This document shows, piece by piece, positions 1 through 8,122 of a stretch of DNA of 50,421 nucleotides. The notes beneath the pieces are model-generated. The model had not been told where the DNA came from and did no database searches. It saw only the letters and a list, made by a program, of their open reading frames with translations. Both the position numbers and the translations under genes were made by a program. Source of the stretch: Alphaproteobacteria bacterium (GTDB lineage Bacteria; Pseudomonadota; Alphaproteobacteria; UBA1280; UBA6503); the NCBI GenBank assembly GCA_021774615.1, contig JAJFIW010000033.1, forward strand, positions 1 to 50,421. Reading direction: 5' to 3'. How positions within the stretch are numbered: position 1 is the first letter of the stretch; the number at the start of each line of letters is the position of its first letter.

Positions 1-1
1 A

Positions 2-649
2 CGCCGTCACCAGAAAATATTGGAAGAATCACCAAGCCCTATTTTAACAGCTAAAGAACGTGAAAAAGCTGGTGAACTAGCAATAAAAGCTTGTAAAGCA
101 ATTGGCTACCTTGGTGCTGGTACCATGGAATTTCTTTATGCTGATGGCGAGTTCTATTTTATTGAGATGAACACACGACTGCAAGTGGAGCACCCAGTGA
201 CAGAATTTGTTACTGGATTTGACCTAGTAGAAATGCAAATTAAAATAGCGAATGGTGAAGCTTTACCTATTTTAAAATCTGTTGAACTACGTGGCCATTC
301 TATAGAATGCCGCATTAACGCCGAATGCCCCGATACATTCGTCCCTAGCCCCGGTCAAATAACAGACTACTTTGCCCCTGGTGGCCCTGGAATACGGATT
401 GACTCTAGTATTTACCCTGATTGTACCGTACCACCCTATTATGACGCGATGATTGGTAAACTTATAGTCCATGGCAGAGACCGAGAACAAGCTATTAACA
501 GGATGCGTCGTGCACTTGAAGAGCTTGTGATTGAAGGAATAAAAACAAACACAAATCTTCATAAGCGCATTATAAATAACGAAGCTTTCATACAAGGCAA
601 TTATGATGTACATTCTTTAGAAAGATACATACAAGGAGAGAACTTCTAA
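2..649 (+). CDS. accC: Biotin carboxylase, acetyl-CoA carboxylase subunit (3' part)
   Basis: C-terminal half of the ATP-dependent biotin carboxylase that carboxylates biotin on the carrier protein AccB, the first step of fatty acid synthesis (cytosolic). The open frame runs in from before the window; the first complete codon is at 2 and the visible residues begin RRHQKILEES, typical of the family middle region. The ATP-grasp core motif FIEMNTRLQVEHPVTE is present, followed by the usual biotin-carboxylase C-terminal domain (ECRINAE, then PYYDAMIGKLI). The end (YDVHSLERYI) fits stand-alone AccC rather than a longer propionyl-CoA or pyruvate carboxylase. Its stop overlaps the start of the next gene (TAATG), suggesting coupling. 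The 5' end is outside the window. Confidence 0.95.
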   Translation, partial: RRHQKILEESPSPILTAKEREKAGELAIKACKAIGYLGAGTMEFLYADGEFYFIEMNTRLQVEHPVTEFVTGFDLVEMQIKIANGEALPILKSVELRGHSIECRINAECPDTFVPSPGQITDYFAPGGPGIRIDSSIYPDCTVPPYYDAMIGKLIVHGRDREQAINRMRRALEELVIEGIKTNTNLHKRIINNEAFIQGNYDVHSLERYIQGENF

Positions 650-1191
650 TGCTATCACCTCTTTACAGCGAATCTGCTATTGCAGACCGGGTTAATGATA
701 TTGCAGATAAACTAAATGCTGCCTACAAAGGCAATGAGCTTGTGCATATTGTTGTAACCCTAAGTGGCGCATTTATTTTTGCGGCTGACCTTATCCGTCT
801 GCTAAACTTCCCTATTGTTGTGCACTTTTCAGGTGCTGCACCATACCGCGGTGAAAGCGAGCCCCAGTCTGATTTACGTGTAAACGCTGACGAAATCCCG
901 CCATCTTTTGGTAACCGCCCTGTAGTGTTGATTGAAGATATCCTTGAAAGTGGTAAAACTGTTAAAAAACTACGGCAAATTGTTGCAGACCGCATGGCAA
1001 GCAGCATTGAGGTTGTAGCACTACTTAAGCGCCAATCGTCAGACTATAAAGCAGACTATTTTGGCTTTACTCTGCCAAAAGGGCTGTTCGTAGTTGGTTA
1101 TGGCCTAGACCTCGACGGACGCTACCGCGAGATGAAAGAAATCCAAACAGTTGGCATCATCGCAACCCAAGAAACCCGCACAATGTGCTAA
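649..1191 (+). CDS. hpt: Hypoxanthine phosphoribosyltransferase
   Basis: Purine salvage enzyme of 180 residues, transferring ribose-5-phosphate from PRPP to hypoxanthine or guanine in the cytosol. The PRPP-binding signature VVLIEDILESGKTVKKL is clear, an early VTLSGAFIFAADLIR matches the first loop of the family, and the length is normal. The start ATG overlaps the accC stop by one base, so translation is probably coupled to accC. The accC-hpt pairing is not one I know as standard. A long hairpin follows the stop at 1214-1243. Xanthine or guanine preference cannot be read from the sequence. Confidence 0.9.
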   Translation: MLSPLYSESAIADRVNDIADKLNAAYKGNELVHIVVTLSGAFIFAADLIRLLNFPIVVHFSGAAPYRGESEPQSDLRVNADEIPPSFGNRPVVLIEDILESGKTVKKLRQIVADRMASSIEVVALLKRQSSDYKADYFGFTLPKGLFVVGYGLDLDGRYREMKEIQTVGIIATQETRTMC

Positions 1192-1213
1192 TTTAATAAT
1201 TTATATTGATTTA

Positions 1214-1243
1214 TACCGCATGAAGTATTAACTTCATGTGGTA
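1214..1243 (+). terminator. Long hairpin after hpt, no U-run
   Basis: The arms at 1214-1226 and 1231-1243 pair over 13 positions (one G-U) around the loop ATTA. No run of T follows, so this is not a textbook intrinsic terminator. It could stabilise the accC-hpt transcript 3' end or act as a binding site ahead of the next gene. Confidence 0.45.
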
Positions 1244-1294
1244 AGAATTACTTTCCTTCTCTTTTTATTCTTTCCTTTCTTTTGGAGAAAAACT

Positions 1295-1690
1295 ATGGGA
1301 CCCACTACTTTCTTAATAGACCCATTTACAATAATTGCTTATTACCTCGGAACTGTCATAGTTCTGATGATTACAAGTTTCCCAAGTGAACCATTACTAA
1401 GTAAACTAAGAAAATTGCAAAATATATTTGGTAATAGCGAAAAATTAGCTCTGGTACCAAAAAAGCAAAATATTTGTATTACTGCAATGATGGCAGGCAT
1501 TATACTTATAACCCACATTATTATTGGGCTACCAACTATGCTATGGGCTGCAAACCATTACGAGTTACTACCACTTACTTTTCCAGCGATATTAGCTATC
1601 ATGGTTTTTGGCACGGTTATGTCGGCTATTAGCCATGGCATAACATATTTAACAATTATTAAATATGCTGAGAAGAAAGACATAATCTAG
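1295..1690 (+). CDS. Small integral membrane protein, unknown function
   Basis: Not recognised. The 131-residue protein has three strongly hydrophobic stretches: about residues 8-28 (IIAYYLGTVIVLMI), 60-83 (AMMAGIILITHIIIGLPTML) and 92-120 (LPLTFPAILAIMVFGTVM), with a basic segment between the first and second. I chose the ATG at 1295 because GGAGA lies about 8 bases upstream; the longer frame from a GTG at 1238 would begin inside a hairpin arm and has no ribosome binding site. The leader is strikingly pyrimidine-rich (1251-1280). A strong terminator follows at 1704-1738, so it appears to be a single-gene unit. Confidence 0.65.
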   Translation: MGPTTFLIDPFTIIAYYLGTVIVLMITSFPSEPLLSKLRKLQNIFGNSEKLALVPKKQNICITAMMAGIILITHIIIGLPTMLWAANHYELLPLTFPAILAIMVFGTVMSAISHGITYLTIIKYAEKKDII

Positions 1691-1703
1691 CGAAATTCAC
1701 CCA

Positions 1704-1740
1704 ACCAAAAGCCCTGTAGTTTATACAGGGCTTTTGGTTT
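1704..1740 (+). terminator. Intrinsic terminator
   Basis: Perfect 15-bp inverted repeat (1704-1718 with 1724-1738) around the loop GTTTA, ending in T-rich sequence. Closes the small membrane protein gene. Confidence 0.9.
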
Positions 1741-1774
1741 TAAATTAAAAATAACAATTATTCTATTTAAATGG

Positions 1775-1803
1775 TTGAAATTTTAGGTTTATTACCAATA
1801 ATA
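1775..1803 (+). promoter_or_regulatory. Possible sigma-70 promoter for the head-GIN-like gene
   Basis: TTGAAA at 1775-1780 and ATAATA at 1798-1803, 17 bases apart, downstream of the preceding terminator. This would give a leader of about 100 bases that includes a small GC-rich hairpin (TCCCC / GGGGA, 1838-1852). Confidence 0.4.
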
Positions 1804-1912
1804 CACCTGCAAGCTCTACACGTATGCGAGGTAACCCTCCCCTGCGTGGGGAATTTTCTTACCTTTTCAGCGTGTTTCTTTATAAGTTTTTTTAACTCAA
1901 AAAGGATACACA

Positions 1913-2728
1913 ATGCATCAAACAAAAATTGCACAATACTTAGCAAAGCATTTTAGCAACTTCAGCTGCCATGATGCAAAGACATTTAGCATTACTGGTA
2001 CAGCAACTTTAGACATATCTGTATCTTGCCCCGTGGCAATTTTACCGTCTACAGATGGTAAGGTTTATGTTGAGATTGATGGTGCTGCAGGGTTAGACCA
2101 TTTTAATGTAAGCCAAAATGGTGATGTAATTACTGTAGAGCAAAAGTCTGCAGATAATAGCAGCATTAATATATCCATTGGTGGTGGCGTCTCTGCCAGT
2201 AACGGCTCTATTGCGGTAGGAGTACTAAGCCAAGGCATTGTCATTAATAATGACTTTAGCAGCGGGAAAAGTACAACAGTAATAGTTGGTAATAGCCAGC
2301 CTCAGCAGCATAAAATACGAATCTTCGCTCCTGAGGGATCTAATTTAGATGCCAACATATCAGGAGAGGCAGAGCTTGCCTCTGAAGTTCCACTTAATGA
2401 TGTAGAAGTTAATGCTTCTGGTGAATCGTTTGTTGTTCTTACTGCAAACAATTTTGAACTTGGTTCATCAGGTGAATCTAGCAACGATATCATCGTAACT
2501 GGCGGTGAATTGAGAGTTGATACATCTGGTCCATGTAGCTTAGAAGTACAAGGTGATTTTAGTAATGCCCACATTAAAACAGTAGGAGCAGGAAGCATTA
2601 TTACAAAAGGAACATGCACTGGTAATTATAAGGCATCTGTTGCTGGAGTGGGCTCAATTACTCATGCTGGCGAAGTACATGGACAAGTAAAGAAATCTAT
2701 ATCAGGAATGGGAAGTATAAGCATCTGA
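1913..2728 (+). CDS. Head-GIN / DUF2807-like beta-repeat protein
   Basis: 271 residues with regularly spaced short beta-strand repeats rich in G, S, N, V and I. It resembles the DUF2807 (putative autotransporter adhesin head, GIN domain) family: an early VYVEIDGAAGLDHF, a middle IRIFAPEGSNLDANISGEAE, and a tail of repeated GxGSI units (GAGSII, GVGSITHAG, GMGSISI). Related proteins are usually secreted or membrane-anchored, but this one starts MHQTKIAQYLAKHF and shows no signal peptide or transmembrane segment. AAAGGA lies about 7 bases before the ATG. It is followed by its own terminator and looks monocistronic. The family call is from pattern memory; binding partner and location are unknown. 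Confidence 0.6.
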   Translation: MHQTKIAQYLAKHFSNFSCHDAKTFSITGTATLDISVSCPVAILPSTDGKVYVEIDGAAGLDHFNVSQNGDVITVEQKSADNSSINISIGGGVSASNGSIAVGVLSQGIVINNDFSSGKSTTVIVGNSQPQQHKIRIFAPEGSNLDANISGEAELASEVPLNDVEVNASGESFVVLTANNFELGSSGESSNDIIVTGGELRVDTSGPCSLEVQGDFSNAHIKTVGAGSIITKGTCTGNYKASVAGVGSITHAGEVHGQVKKSISGMGSISI

Positions 2729-2754
2729 TATTGTTTTTTCTTAGCGGTTGCGTA

Positions 2755-2796
2755 AGCACAAAAAAAGGGGAGTCTAGGCTCCTCTTTTTTGTGCTT
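2755..2796 (+). terminator. Intrinsic terminator, probably bidirectional
   Basis: A-rich arm then AGGGGAG, a short loop, then CTCCTC and a T-rich arm ending TTTTTTGTGCT. It lies between the convergent ends of the head-GIN-like gene (2728) and the DUF2155 gene (2815) and has A- and T-tracts on both sides. Confidence 0.8.
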
Positions 2797-2814
2797 TAGG
2801 GATAATATTTTTAT

Positions 2815-3228
2815 CTAGAGTTCTTCACAGCTCATGATAAGGATATTATATAAAGAGTGCTGGAAGCCAGATACACCTGGGAATGATTTTAGGAGCCAAC
2901 CAGAAAATATTGTTTGCCCCTCGTCGTTGCGGACAGTAATAAAACCTGCATCATTACCTGGGATCTCTTGGTGGTCGGGGATGCATGATGATGCTGTTAT
3001 CATTAGCTTATTTCTATAAACCTCTGATTGCTCGGGGTACAAAACTAGGTCTTCATGGGTATCGGTATAGCTTTCTAGAATTCTTACCTTAAGTTTAAAC
3101 TTATCGGTGATAATACTTGGCGAGTCTATGACCTGTTCTTCAAAAGATGCAAGTTCGTCTAGTTCCTGCCCTTTAGCAAGGTTAGGGCTGACAAAAAGAA
3201 GAAAAAGCACAAATATAAAATTATGCAT
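2815..3228 (-). CDS. DUF2155 family exported protein
   Basis: 137 residues with an N-terminal signal peptide (hydrophobic [10 protein letters not shown], probable cleavage after AKG near residue 20), so probably periplasmic. The C-terminal two thirds match the DUF2155 pattern common in Alphaproteobacteria: LKVRILES, a pair of conserved Cys (SSCIPD and the terminal MSCEEL) and [17 protein letters not shown]. Function of the family is not established. The start overlaps the end of merR by 8 bases, placing it last in an ihfA-merR-DUF2155 unit. DUF2155 usually lies near aat and accC in related genomes; here accC is close by but on the other strand. Confidence 0.75.
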   Translation of the reverse strand: MHNFIFVLFLLFVSPNLAKGQELDELASFEEQVIDSPSIITDKFKLKVRILESYTDTHEDLVLYPEQSEVYRNKLMITASSCIPDHQEIPGNDAGFITVRNDEGQTIFSGWLLKSFPGVSGFQHSLYNILIMSCEEL

Positions 3229-3643
3229 TTTTAAGAATCTGTCGAATTTCGTTTAGCTCTTCCAAAGTGTTTCTGATAATAGAGCTATCAGAACCGCTAT
3301 TTGGTAATGATGTCTCAACAATGTCGCTTGCTCCACCACGTTTAAGGTAGGCTTGTACGCCCTTAATGGTATAGCCCTCATCGTAAAGAAGGTTCCTTAT
3401 TTGTTTAAGGGTGTCAACATCTTCAGGGCGATAGTAGCGGCGGCCACCACTACGCTTTAATGGGCTAACAGCTTTAAACTTTGTTTCCCAGAAACGCAGT
3501 ACATGGGTAGCTACACCAAGTTCGTCGGCAGCTTCGGAAATAGTGCGATATGCTTGTTTTGACTTTTTAATAGCTGGCTTTTTGTTAGCAACAGGCTGAA
3601 TTGGCATCAACTCATCAGGGAATAAGTCAAGGTTATTGCTCAT
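3221..3643 (-). CDS. MerR-family transcriptional regulator
   Basis: 140 residues. The N-terminal winged helix-turn-helix is clear from about residue 30: [22 protein letters not shown] followed by the wing [17 protein letters not shown]. No metal-binding Cys set is visible, and the C-terminal part is a short helical region rather than a ligand domain, as in the MerR-like gene that commonly follows ihfA in Alphaproteobacteria. It lies 36 bases downstream of ihfA and overlaps the DUF2155 gene, so it is probably expressed with both. Targets are unknown. Confidence 0.85.
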   Translation of the reverse strand: MSNNLDLFPDELMPIQPVANKKPAIKKSKQAYRTISEAADELGVATHVLRFWETKFKAVSPLKRSGGRRYYRPEDVDTLKQIRNLLYDEGYTIKGVQAYLKRGGASDIVETSLPNSGSDSSIIRNTLEELNEIRQILKNA

Positions 3644-3679
3644 TATATGTGCCTCCCTTTTTTATTGCCTTTATGAAAA

Positions 3680-3979
3680 TTATTTTTTGCCGTTAATTTT
3701 GTCTTTTAAAATGTGTGATGCACGGAACACCAAAACACGGCGTGGTTCGATTGGAACCTCTTGACCAGTTTTAGGGTTACGACCCATACGTGCTTTTTTA
3801 TGACGCACTGTAAAATTACCAAAAGAAGAAAGTTTAACTGTTTCCCCTGTTTCCAGAGTACTAAGAACTGTTTCAATAACTTGTTTTACCAATTGAGCAG
3901 CATTCTTGCGAGAAAGCCCCACTTCTTGATAAACAGCATCTGCTAGGTCAGCTCGGGTCACAGTTCGGTTATTAGTCAT
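3680..3979 (-). CDS. ihfA: Integration host factor alpha subunit
   Basis: 99-residue DNA-bending protein of the HU/IHF family. N-terminal helices ([24 protein letters not shown]), then [25 protein letters not shown], which forms the beta-arm that enters the minor groove (Pro in NPKTG). The tail ([13 protein letters not shown]) and the downstream merR gene favour IHF-alpha over HU; HU is encoded separately at 21447. It acts as a heterodimer with IhfB (not in this window) in nucleoid organisation and promoter architecture. Confidence 0.9.
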   Translation of the reverse strand: MTNNRTVTRADLADAVYQEVGLSRKNAAQLVKQVIETVLSTLETGETVKLSSFGNFTVRHKKARMGRNPKTGQEVPIEPRRVLVFRASHILKDKINGKK

Positions 3980-4050
3980 CTTTAAGTATCTCTTTTTTGT
4001 TGTGTTTACATATGGTTAGGCAAGTGCTACAGCATCAAATCCTATACTTA

Positions 4051-4079
4051 AAAGTACTGTTTTCTTGCTAATCAGTCAA
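4051..4079 (-). promoter_or_regulatory. Possible promoter for ihfA-merR-DUF2155
   Basis: On the minus strand, TTGACT (4079-4074) and TACTTT (4056-4051) are separated by 17 bases, about 70 bases before the ihfA start. The -35 is good and the -10 weak. Confidence 0.45.
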
Positions 4080-4110
4080 GGAAAGTTCTTAAAAACTTTC
4101 GTTTTAATAA

Positions 4111-5772
4111 TTAACACTCTATAGCTGTAGCAATCGTAACCGGCTTACGCCCTCGTTCGATACGGAACTGCCGACGAACCGCGATACGCATCGCCTCTTC
4201 AATTTTTGGAATATCTATCCCTTTTTTAGCAATAGTTTCCAAAGCTGCACTTTTAGCTATGTCGACAGAGTCTTTTACTAAATCTGCTTGTAGCTCCACA
4301 TCAATAATTCCGCAACATTTTACAATTGGGTCACTGCTAATAGTGCCTTCTTGTCTGTCTATGCCAATGCTAACAACTACCAGCCCTTGCTCTGACATAT
4401 GGCGACGCTCGCGGATAATAAATTTATCTTCATCAAGGATATTAAGTCCATCAACATATAAACGACCAACTGTAGTGTCTTCAACTTTTACATATGGGGC
4501 ATCAGGCCCTAAATAAATACGGGTACCATTTTCGATAAGGAAATGGTTAGGTACACCAATTTCTTTAATAAGGTCTAGATGGGCACTCATGTGGGAATAT
4601 TCACCCAATGATGGCACTGCTATTTGAGGGCGAACTAAGTCGTACATTTCCTTAGTTTCGTCGCGCCCGCCATGCCCAGAAACATGCACAAGAAAGTCTT
4701 CATTCCCGTGAAGAACTTCGGCACCAATTTTAGTTAATTTATTTATTAAATGGTAAATAGCACGTTCATTACCAGGGATTTTCCGTGCTGATAGTAAAAC
4801 AGTGTCCCCAGGGGTTAGTTTAAGAGGTATTTCACCGCTGGCAATTTTGTTAAGAGCTGCTCTTGACTCAGCTTGAGCACCTGTAACCATTAGCAACACT
4901 TCATTACGAGGTAGTGACATTGCTTCTATTGGGTCGATAATATTGCTGTATAACTCGTCGGCTATATAGCCACACTTGTGGGCACTCTTAAGCATTTTCT
5001 TAAGTGAAAGCCCCCATATAGCCACTTTCCTACCATGTTTTATTGCAAGCTCTATGGCTGTCTTCATTCGAGATACATTGCTAGAAACCATACAAATATA
5101 AATACGGTTCTTACGATCTGTTAATAATTCATCTAAGCTTTCGAAAACTTCTTCTTCTGAGCCAGAATTACCAGTTTGGAAGATATTGGTAGAGTCTCCA
5201 AACATAGCAAGAACGCCTGCATCGCCAATTTCTTTTAAGCGTTCTTTATTACTTTTATTACCAATACTTGGGTTAGGGTCAAACTTATAGTCGCCAGTAT
5301 GAATAATTGTGCCATGAGCTGTTTTGATTGCTAGTGCTTGTGACTCTGGGATTGAGTGAGTAATCCCGATAAACTCCACATCAAACTTAGTACCAATTTT
5401 AACAGTTTGACCAGATTTTACCTCGTGCACGGGGACTTCTTTAGCAAGCCCAGCCTCGTGCAATTTTGACTGCAATGACATGTTTGAGAACTTAGTAACA
5501 TACACAGGTACTGGCATATCTTCCCATAAGTAAGCTACACCACCAATATGATCCTCATGAGCATGAGTAATAATAATTCCTTTTAGACGCTTAATATTGT
5601 CACGGACATATTTAATGTCGGGCAGTATTACGTCAACACCAGGGGTAAATTCATCAGGGAATGTAATACCAACATCTACGATAATCATCTCGTTATCGCA
5701 TTCATAAACCATAAGGTTCATGCCAATTTCACCAAAGCCACCTAGAGGCAGCGCAGAAAGCCCGTTTTTCAT
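4111..5772 (-). CDS. rnj: Ribonuclease J
   Basis: 553-residue metallo-beta-lactamase/beta-CASP ribonuclease for RNA maturation and decay (5' exonuclease and endonuclease in characterised members). The metal site HAHEDH is at residues 70-75, with further metal or catalytic motifs THSIPES, HTGDYKFDP and HVSGHGGRDE, and the RNase J C-terminal domain. Full length for the family. It lies 67 bases downstream of birA in the nuoN-birA-rnj order. In many Alphaproteobacteria coaX sits between birA and rnj, but not here. An RNase E/G-like enzyme is also encoded (40660), so both nuclease types coexist. Confidence 0.93.
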   Translation of the reverse strand: MKNGLSALPLGGFGEIGMNLMVYECDNEMIIVDVGITFPDEFTPGVDVILPDIKYVRDNIKRLKGIIITHAHEDHIGGVAYLWEDMPVPVYVTKFSNMSLQSKLHEAGLAKEVPVHEVKSGQTVKIGTKFDVEFIGITHSIPESQALAIKTAHGTIIHTGDYKFDPNPSIGNKSNKERLKEIGDAGVLAMFGDSTNIFQTGNSGSEEEVFESLDELLTDRKNRIYICMVSSNVSRMKTAIELAIKHGRKVAIWGLSLKKMLKSAHKCGYIADELYSNIIDPIEAMSLPRNEVLLMVTGAQAESRAALNKIASGEIPLKLTPGDTVLLSARKIPGNERAIYHLINKLTKIGAEVLHGNEDFLVHVSGHGGRDETKEMYDLVRPQIAVPSLGEYSHMSAHLDLIKEIGVPNHFLIENGTRIYLGPDAPYVKVEDTTVGRLYVDGLNILDEDKFIIRERRHMSEQGLVVVSIGIDRQEGTISSDPIVKCCGIIDVELQADLVKDSVDIAKSAALETIAKKGIDIPKIEEAMRIAVRRQFRIERGRKPVTIATAIEC

Positions 5773-5839
5773 ATAATATATATCCTACTTAAATTTATAG
5801 GGTGTTTTAAAACGGCCACCCATATAATACCGATTAATT

Positions 5840-6601
5840 TCAATAAACTTCTTGCTGCGGGATAATATCCCCTGTAGAGCAAGTCACCAGACCTTGGTCT
5901 GTTTCTAATAATAAGTTACCTTCTTCGGTTAAGCTTATTGCTTTGCCTACTATAGGTTTTTCTCCATCAAGCCATGTAACATTACAACCTAGCGTCATAC
6001 AGTGGGCTTGATAGTAATCAAGAACCGCACCATCACCCTTTTGCAAGCAATGGTCAAGGTTTTTATCTAATTCTATTAATATCTCTTGTAAAATAGCCTC
6101 TCGCTCTAGTTTTTTGCTAGCTATAGTTTCAAGAGTTGTGGCATTTATTTCTGGTGGTAATGGTTCTGATGGTTGATTAACATTAATCCCGATACCAACG
6201 ATGTAAAACCTTTTGGTATTTTGTGGGTTAGCTATATAGCTCTCAATTAGGACACCTGCAACCTTTTTAGTGCCTGCTATAATGTCGTTAGGCCATTTAA
6301 TTGCTAACGAGCCTGTGGGCGTAAATGCAGCAAGAGCTTTATGAATAGCTACACTTACAAGTAACGGTAAGATGGTAGTTTCTTGACGAATAATAATTGA
6401 AAACGCAAGTGCGCACTCTGGAAACGTATACCACAACCGCCCTAACCTACCACGCCCTGCTGTTTGCTTGTCGGCGATAACAGTTGTTAAGTGTGGGGCA
6501 CTTTCTTTACCAAGCTTTGCTGCAACATCGTTAGTAGAGGTTGTCTCAGGCAGATAGATAATATCTGCCTTGTTTTGTATTTTACTAACTACAAATGCCA
6601 T
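5840..6601 (-). CDS. birA: Biotin--[acetyl-CoA-carboxylase] ligase
   Basis: 253 residues. Activates biotin as biotinyl-AMP and transfers it to the carrier lysine of AccB; cytosolic. The biotin/ATP loop GRGRLGRLW begins near residue 49, IKWPNDI and KVAGVLIES follow, and a small C-terminal SH3-like domain is present. There is no N-terminal helix-turn-helix, so it is a monofunctional ligase that cannot act as the E. coli-type repressor. Its ATG directly abuts the nuoN stop codon with no spacer, so it is probably translated from the nuo messenger. This order is common in Alphaproteobacteria. Confidence 0.93.
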   Translation of the reverse strand: MAFVVSKIQNKADIIYLPETTSTNDVAAKLGKESAPHLTTVIADKQTAGRGRLGRLWYTFPECALAFSIIIRQETTILPLLVSVAIHKALAAFTPTGSLAIKWPNDIIAGTKKVAGVLIESYIANPQNTKRFYIVGIGINVNQPSEPLPPEINATTLETIASKKLEREAILQEILIELDKNLDHCLQKGDGAVLDYYQAHCMTLGCNVTWLDGEKPIVGKAISLTEEGNLLLETDQGLVTCSTGDIIPQQEVY

Positions 6602-8119
6602 CTAGAAGTTTTTAGCTAAAAGCAGGCTTTCAGCTGCACGATAAGTAAATTCATCAAGCGGCTGCATCGCGAAAATATAACCTGCAACAAATATTACTAA
6701 GCCCACAACAACACCTCGCATTAATAAAGGTGCGCTTAGATCTACACTTACAGATACCATTTTGTCGAAATACATCGAACGCACTACACGTAAAACATAG
6801 TAAGCAACAATAACCGAGAACAATACCGCTAATATTGCTAGCCATGAATAACCAGCAGCTACAGCAGCACTAAACACATAAAACTTAGCAAAGAAACCAG
6901 CTAAAGGAGGAATACCCGCAATAGAAAACATCAACAACATTAGCATAAATGCATAGGCAGGGGCTTGTTCTGATAGGCCTGCAACGTCGTCTATAGTTTC
7001 AAGGTAAATGTCTTTACGGCGCAGCAACATTAATAAACCAAAAGCACCCATTGTCATCAGGCTATAGATAGTAAGATACATCAACACTGACTGCACACCT
7101 TGCGCCGTGCCCCCTACCAAACCTACAAGCATAAACCCAACATGACCAATCGAAGAGTAAGCCAACAGCCTTTTTAAATTAGTCTGGACAATTGCCATAT
7201 AAGAGCCAACTGCCATTGTTAATATCGATAAAGCTATAATCACTTGCGTCCAGTCAGCTGCCATTGCAGCGAAAGGCTCGGTTAATAGACGCATTAAAAG
7301 TGCAAAAGCTGCAACTTTAGGCCCTGCTGCCATAAAAGTTGTAACAGGTGTTGGTGCACCTTGGTAAACATCAGGTGTCCACATATGAAATGGTACTGCT
7401 GACAACTTAAAGGCCAACGCTGTCATAACTAAAACTAGCGCTACAACAAGCGTTACGTTCTGACCATCCATTTGGATATCTGAGATTACATCACCAATAG
7501 CAGTAAACGATAAATCGCCCACAACGCCGTAAATATAGCTCAAGCCAAATAGTAATAACCCAGAAGCTAAACTACCGAGCACGAAATATTTTAGACCCGC
7601 TTCACTTGATTTATTATTATCTCTCCAGAAGGAAACCAACACGTATAGAGAGAAACTCATTAGCTCTAGCCCCATGTACATAGTTAATAAGTGATGAGAA
7701 GAAACCATAACCATCATCCCCAAAACTGAAACTAAAACAAGGATATAGAATTCGAACTTATTTATTCTTAAGCGATTAAGAACATCTTCAGACAGAATAA
7801 TCGCAATAATCGCAACTAATAAAATTAGTGATTTTGCATAAATAGAGAATAAGTCAGATATAAAGAAAAACCCTGCAGGGCCGCCGTCAAGCCCCTGCCC
7901 ATATGGGAATGCAAACTCTATATGATGGCTAGATAGGCTGCCTGACAATATTAATAAAAGTGTAACCACAAGAGAAACAAGAGATAACCCCAAAACACTG
8001 CGCGACGCATTTTCTTTTGCTGAAAATACACCTACTAATAAAAGTGCTAGTATGCTACCAGCCAAGAAAATCTCTGGTAATGCGGGAAGAATGTTACTCA
8101 TAGAGAACTCTGTTAACAT
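6602..8119 (-). CDS. nuoN: NADH-quinone oxidoreductase subunit N
   Basis: Antiporter-like proton-channel subunit in the membrane arm of complex I, 505 residues with about 14 hydrophobic segments. The conserved TM5 glutamate lies in MYMGLELMSFSLYVLVSFW, and LSAVPFHMWTPDVYQGAPTPV and YSSIGHVGFMLVG are diagnostic. I kept the ATG at 8119 because AAGGAAAT inside the end of nuoM sits at a suitable distance; an alternative ATG is at 8101. It starts 3 bases after the nuoM stop. Last nuo gene of the operon. Confidence 0.95.
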   Translation of the reverse strand: MLTEFSMSNILPALPEIFLAGSILALLLVGVFSAKENASRSVLGLSLVSLVVTLLLILSGSLSSHHIEFAFPYGQGLDGGPAGFFFISDLFSIYAKSLILLVAIIAIILSEDVLNRLRINKFEFYILVLVSVLGMMVMVSSHHLLTMYMGLELMSFSLYVLVSFWRDNNKSSEAGLKYFVLGSLASGLLLFGLSYIYGVVGDLSFTAIGDVISDIQMDGQNVTLVVALVLVMTALAFKLSAVPFHMWTPDVYQGAPTPVTTFMAAGPKVAAFALLMRLLTEPFAAMAADWTQVIIALSILTMAVGSYMAIVQTNLKRLLAYSSIGHVGFMLVGLVGGTAQGVQSVLMYLTIYSLMTMGAFGLLMLLRRKDIYLETIDDVAGLSEQAPAYAFMLMLLMFSIAGIPPLAGFFAKFYVFSAAVAAGYSWLAILAVLFSVIVAYYVLRVVRSMYFDKMVSVSVDLSAPLLMRGVVVGLVIFVAGYIFAMQPLDEFTYRAAESLLLAKNF

Positions 8120-8122
8120 AGT

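Noticed and set aside
1828-1860. GC-rich hairpin TCCCC-TGCGT-GGGGA resembling half of a type I-E CRISPR repeat
   Set aside because: Single copy, no spacers, no cas genes, and the stem is only 5 bp.
1771-1956. Open frame of 61 codons before the head-GIN-like gene
   Set aside because: No ribosome site, overlaps the real start of the next gene, and its composition is not protein-like.
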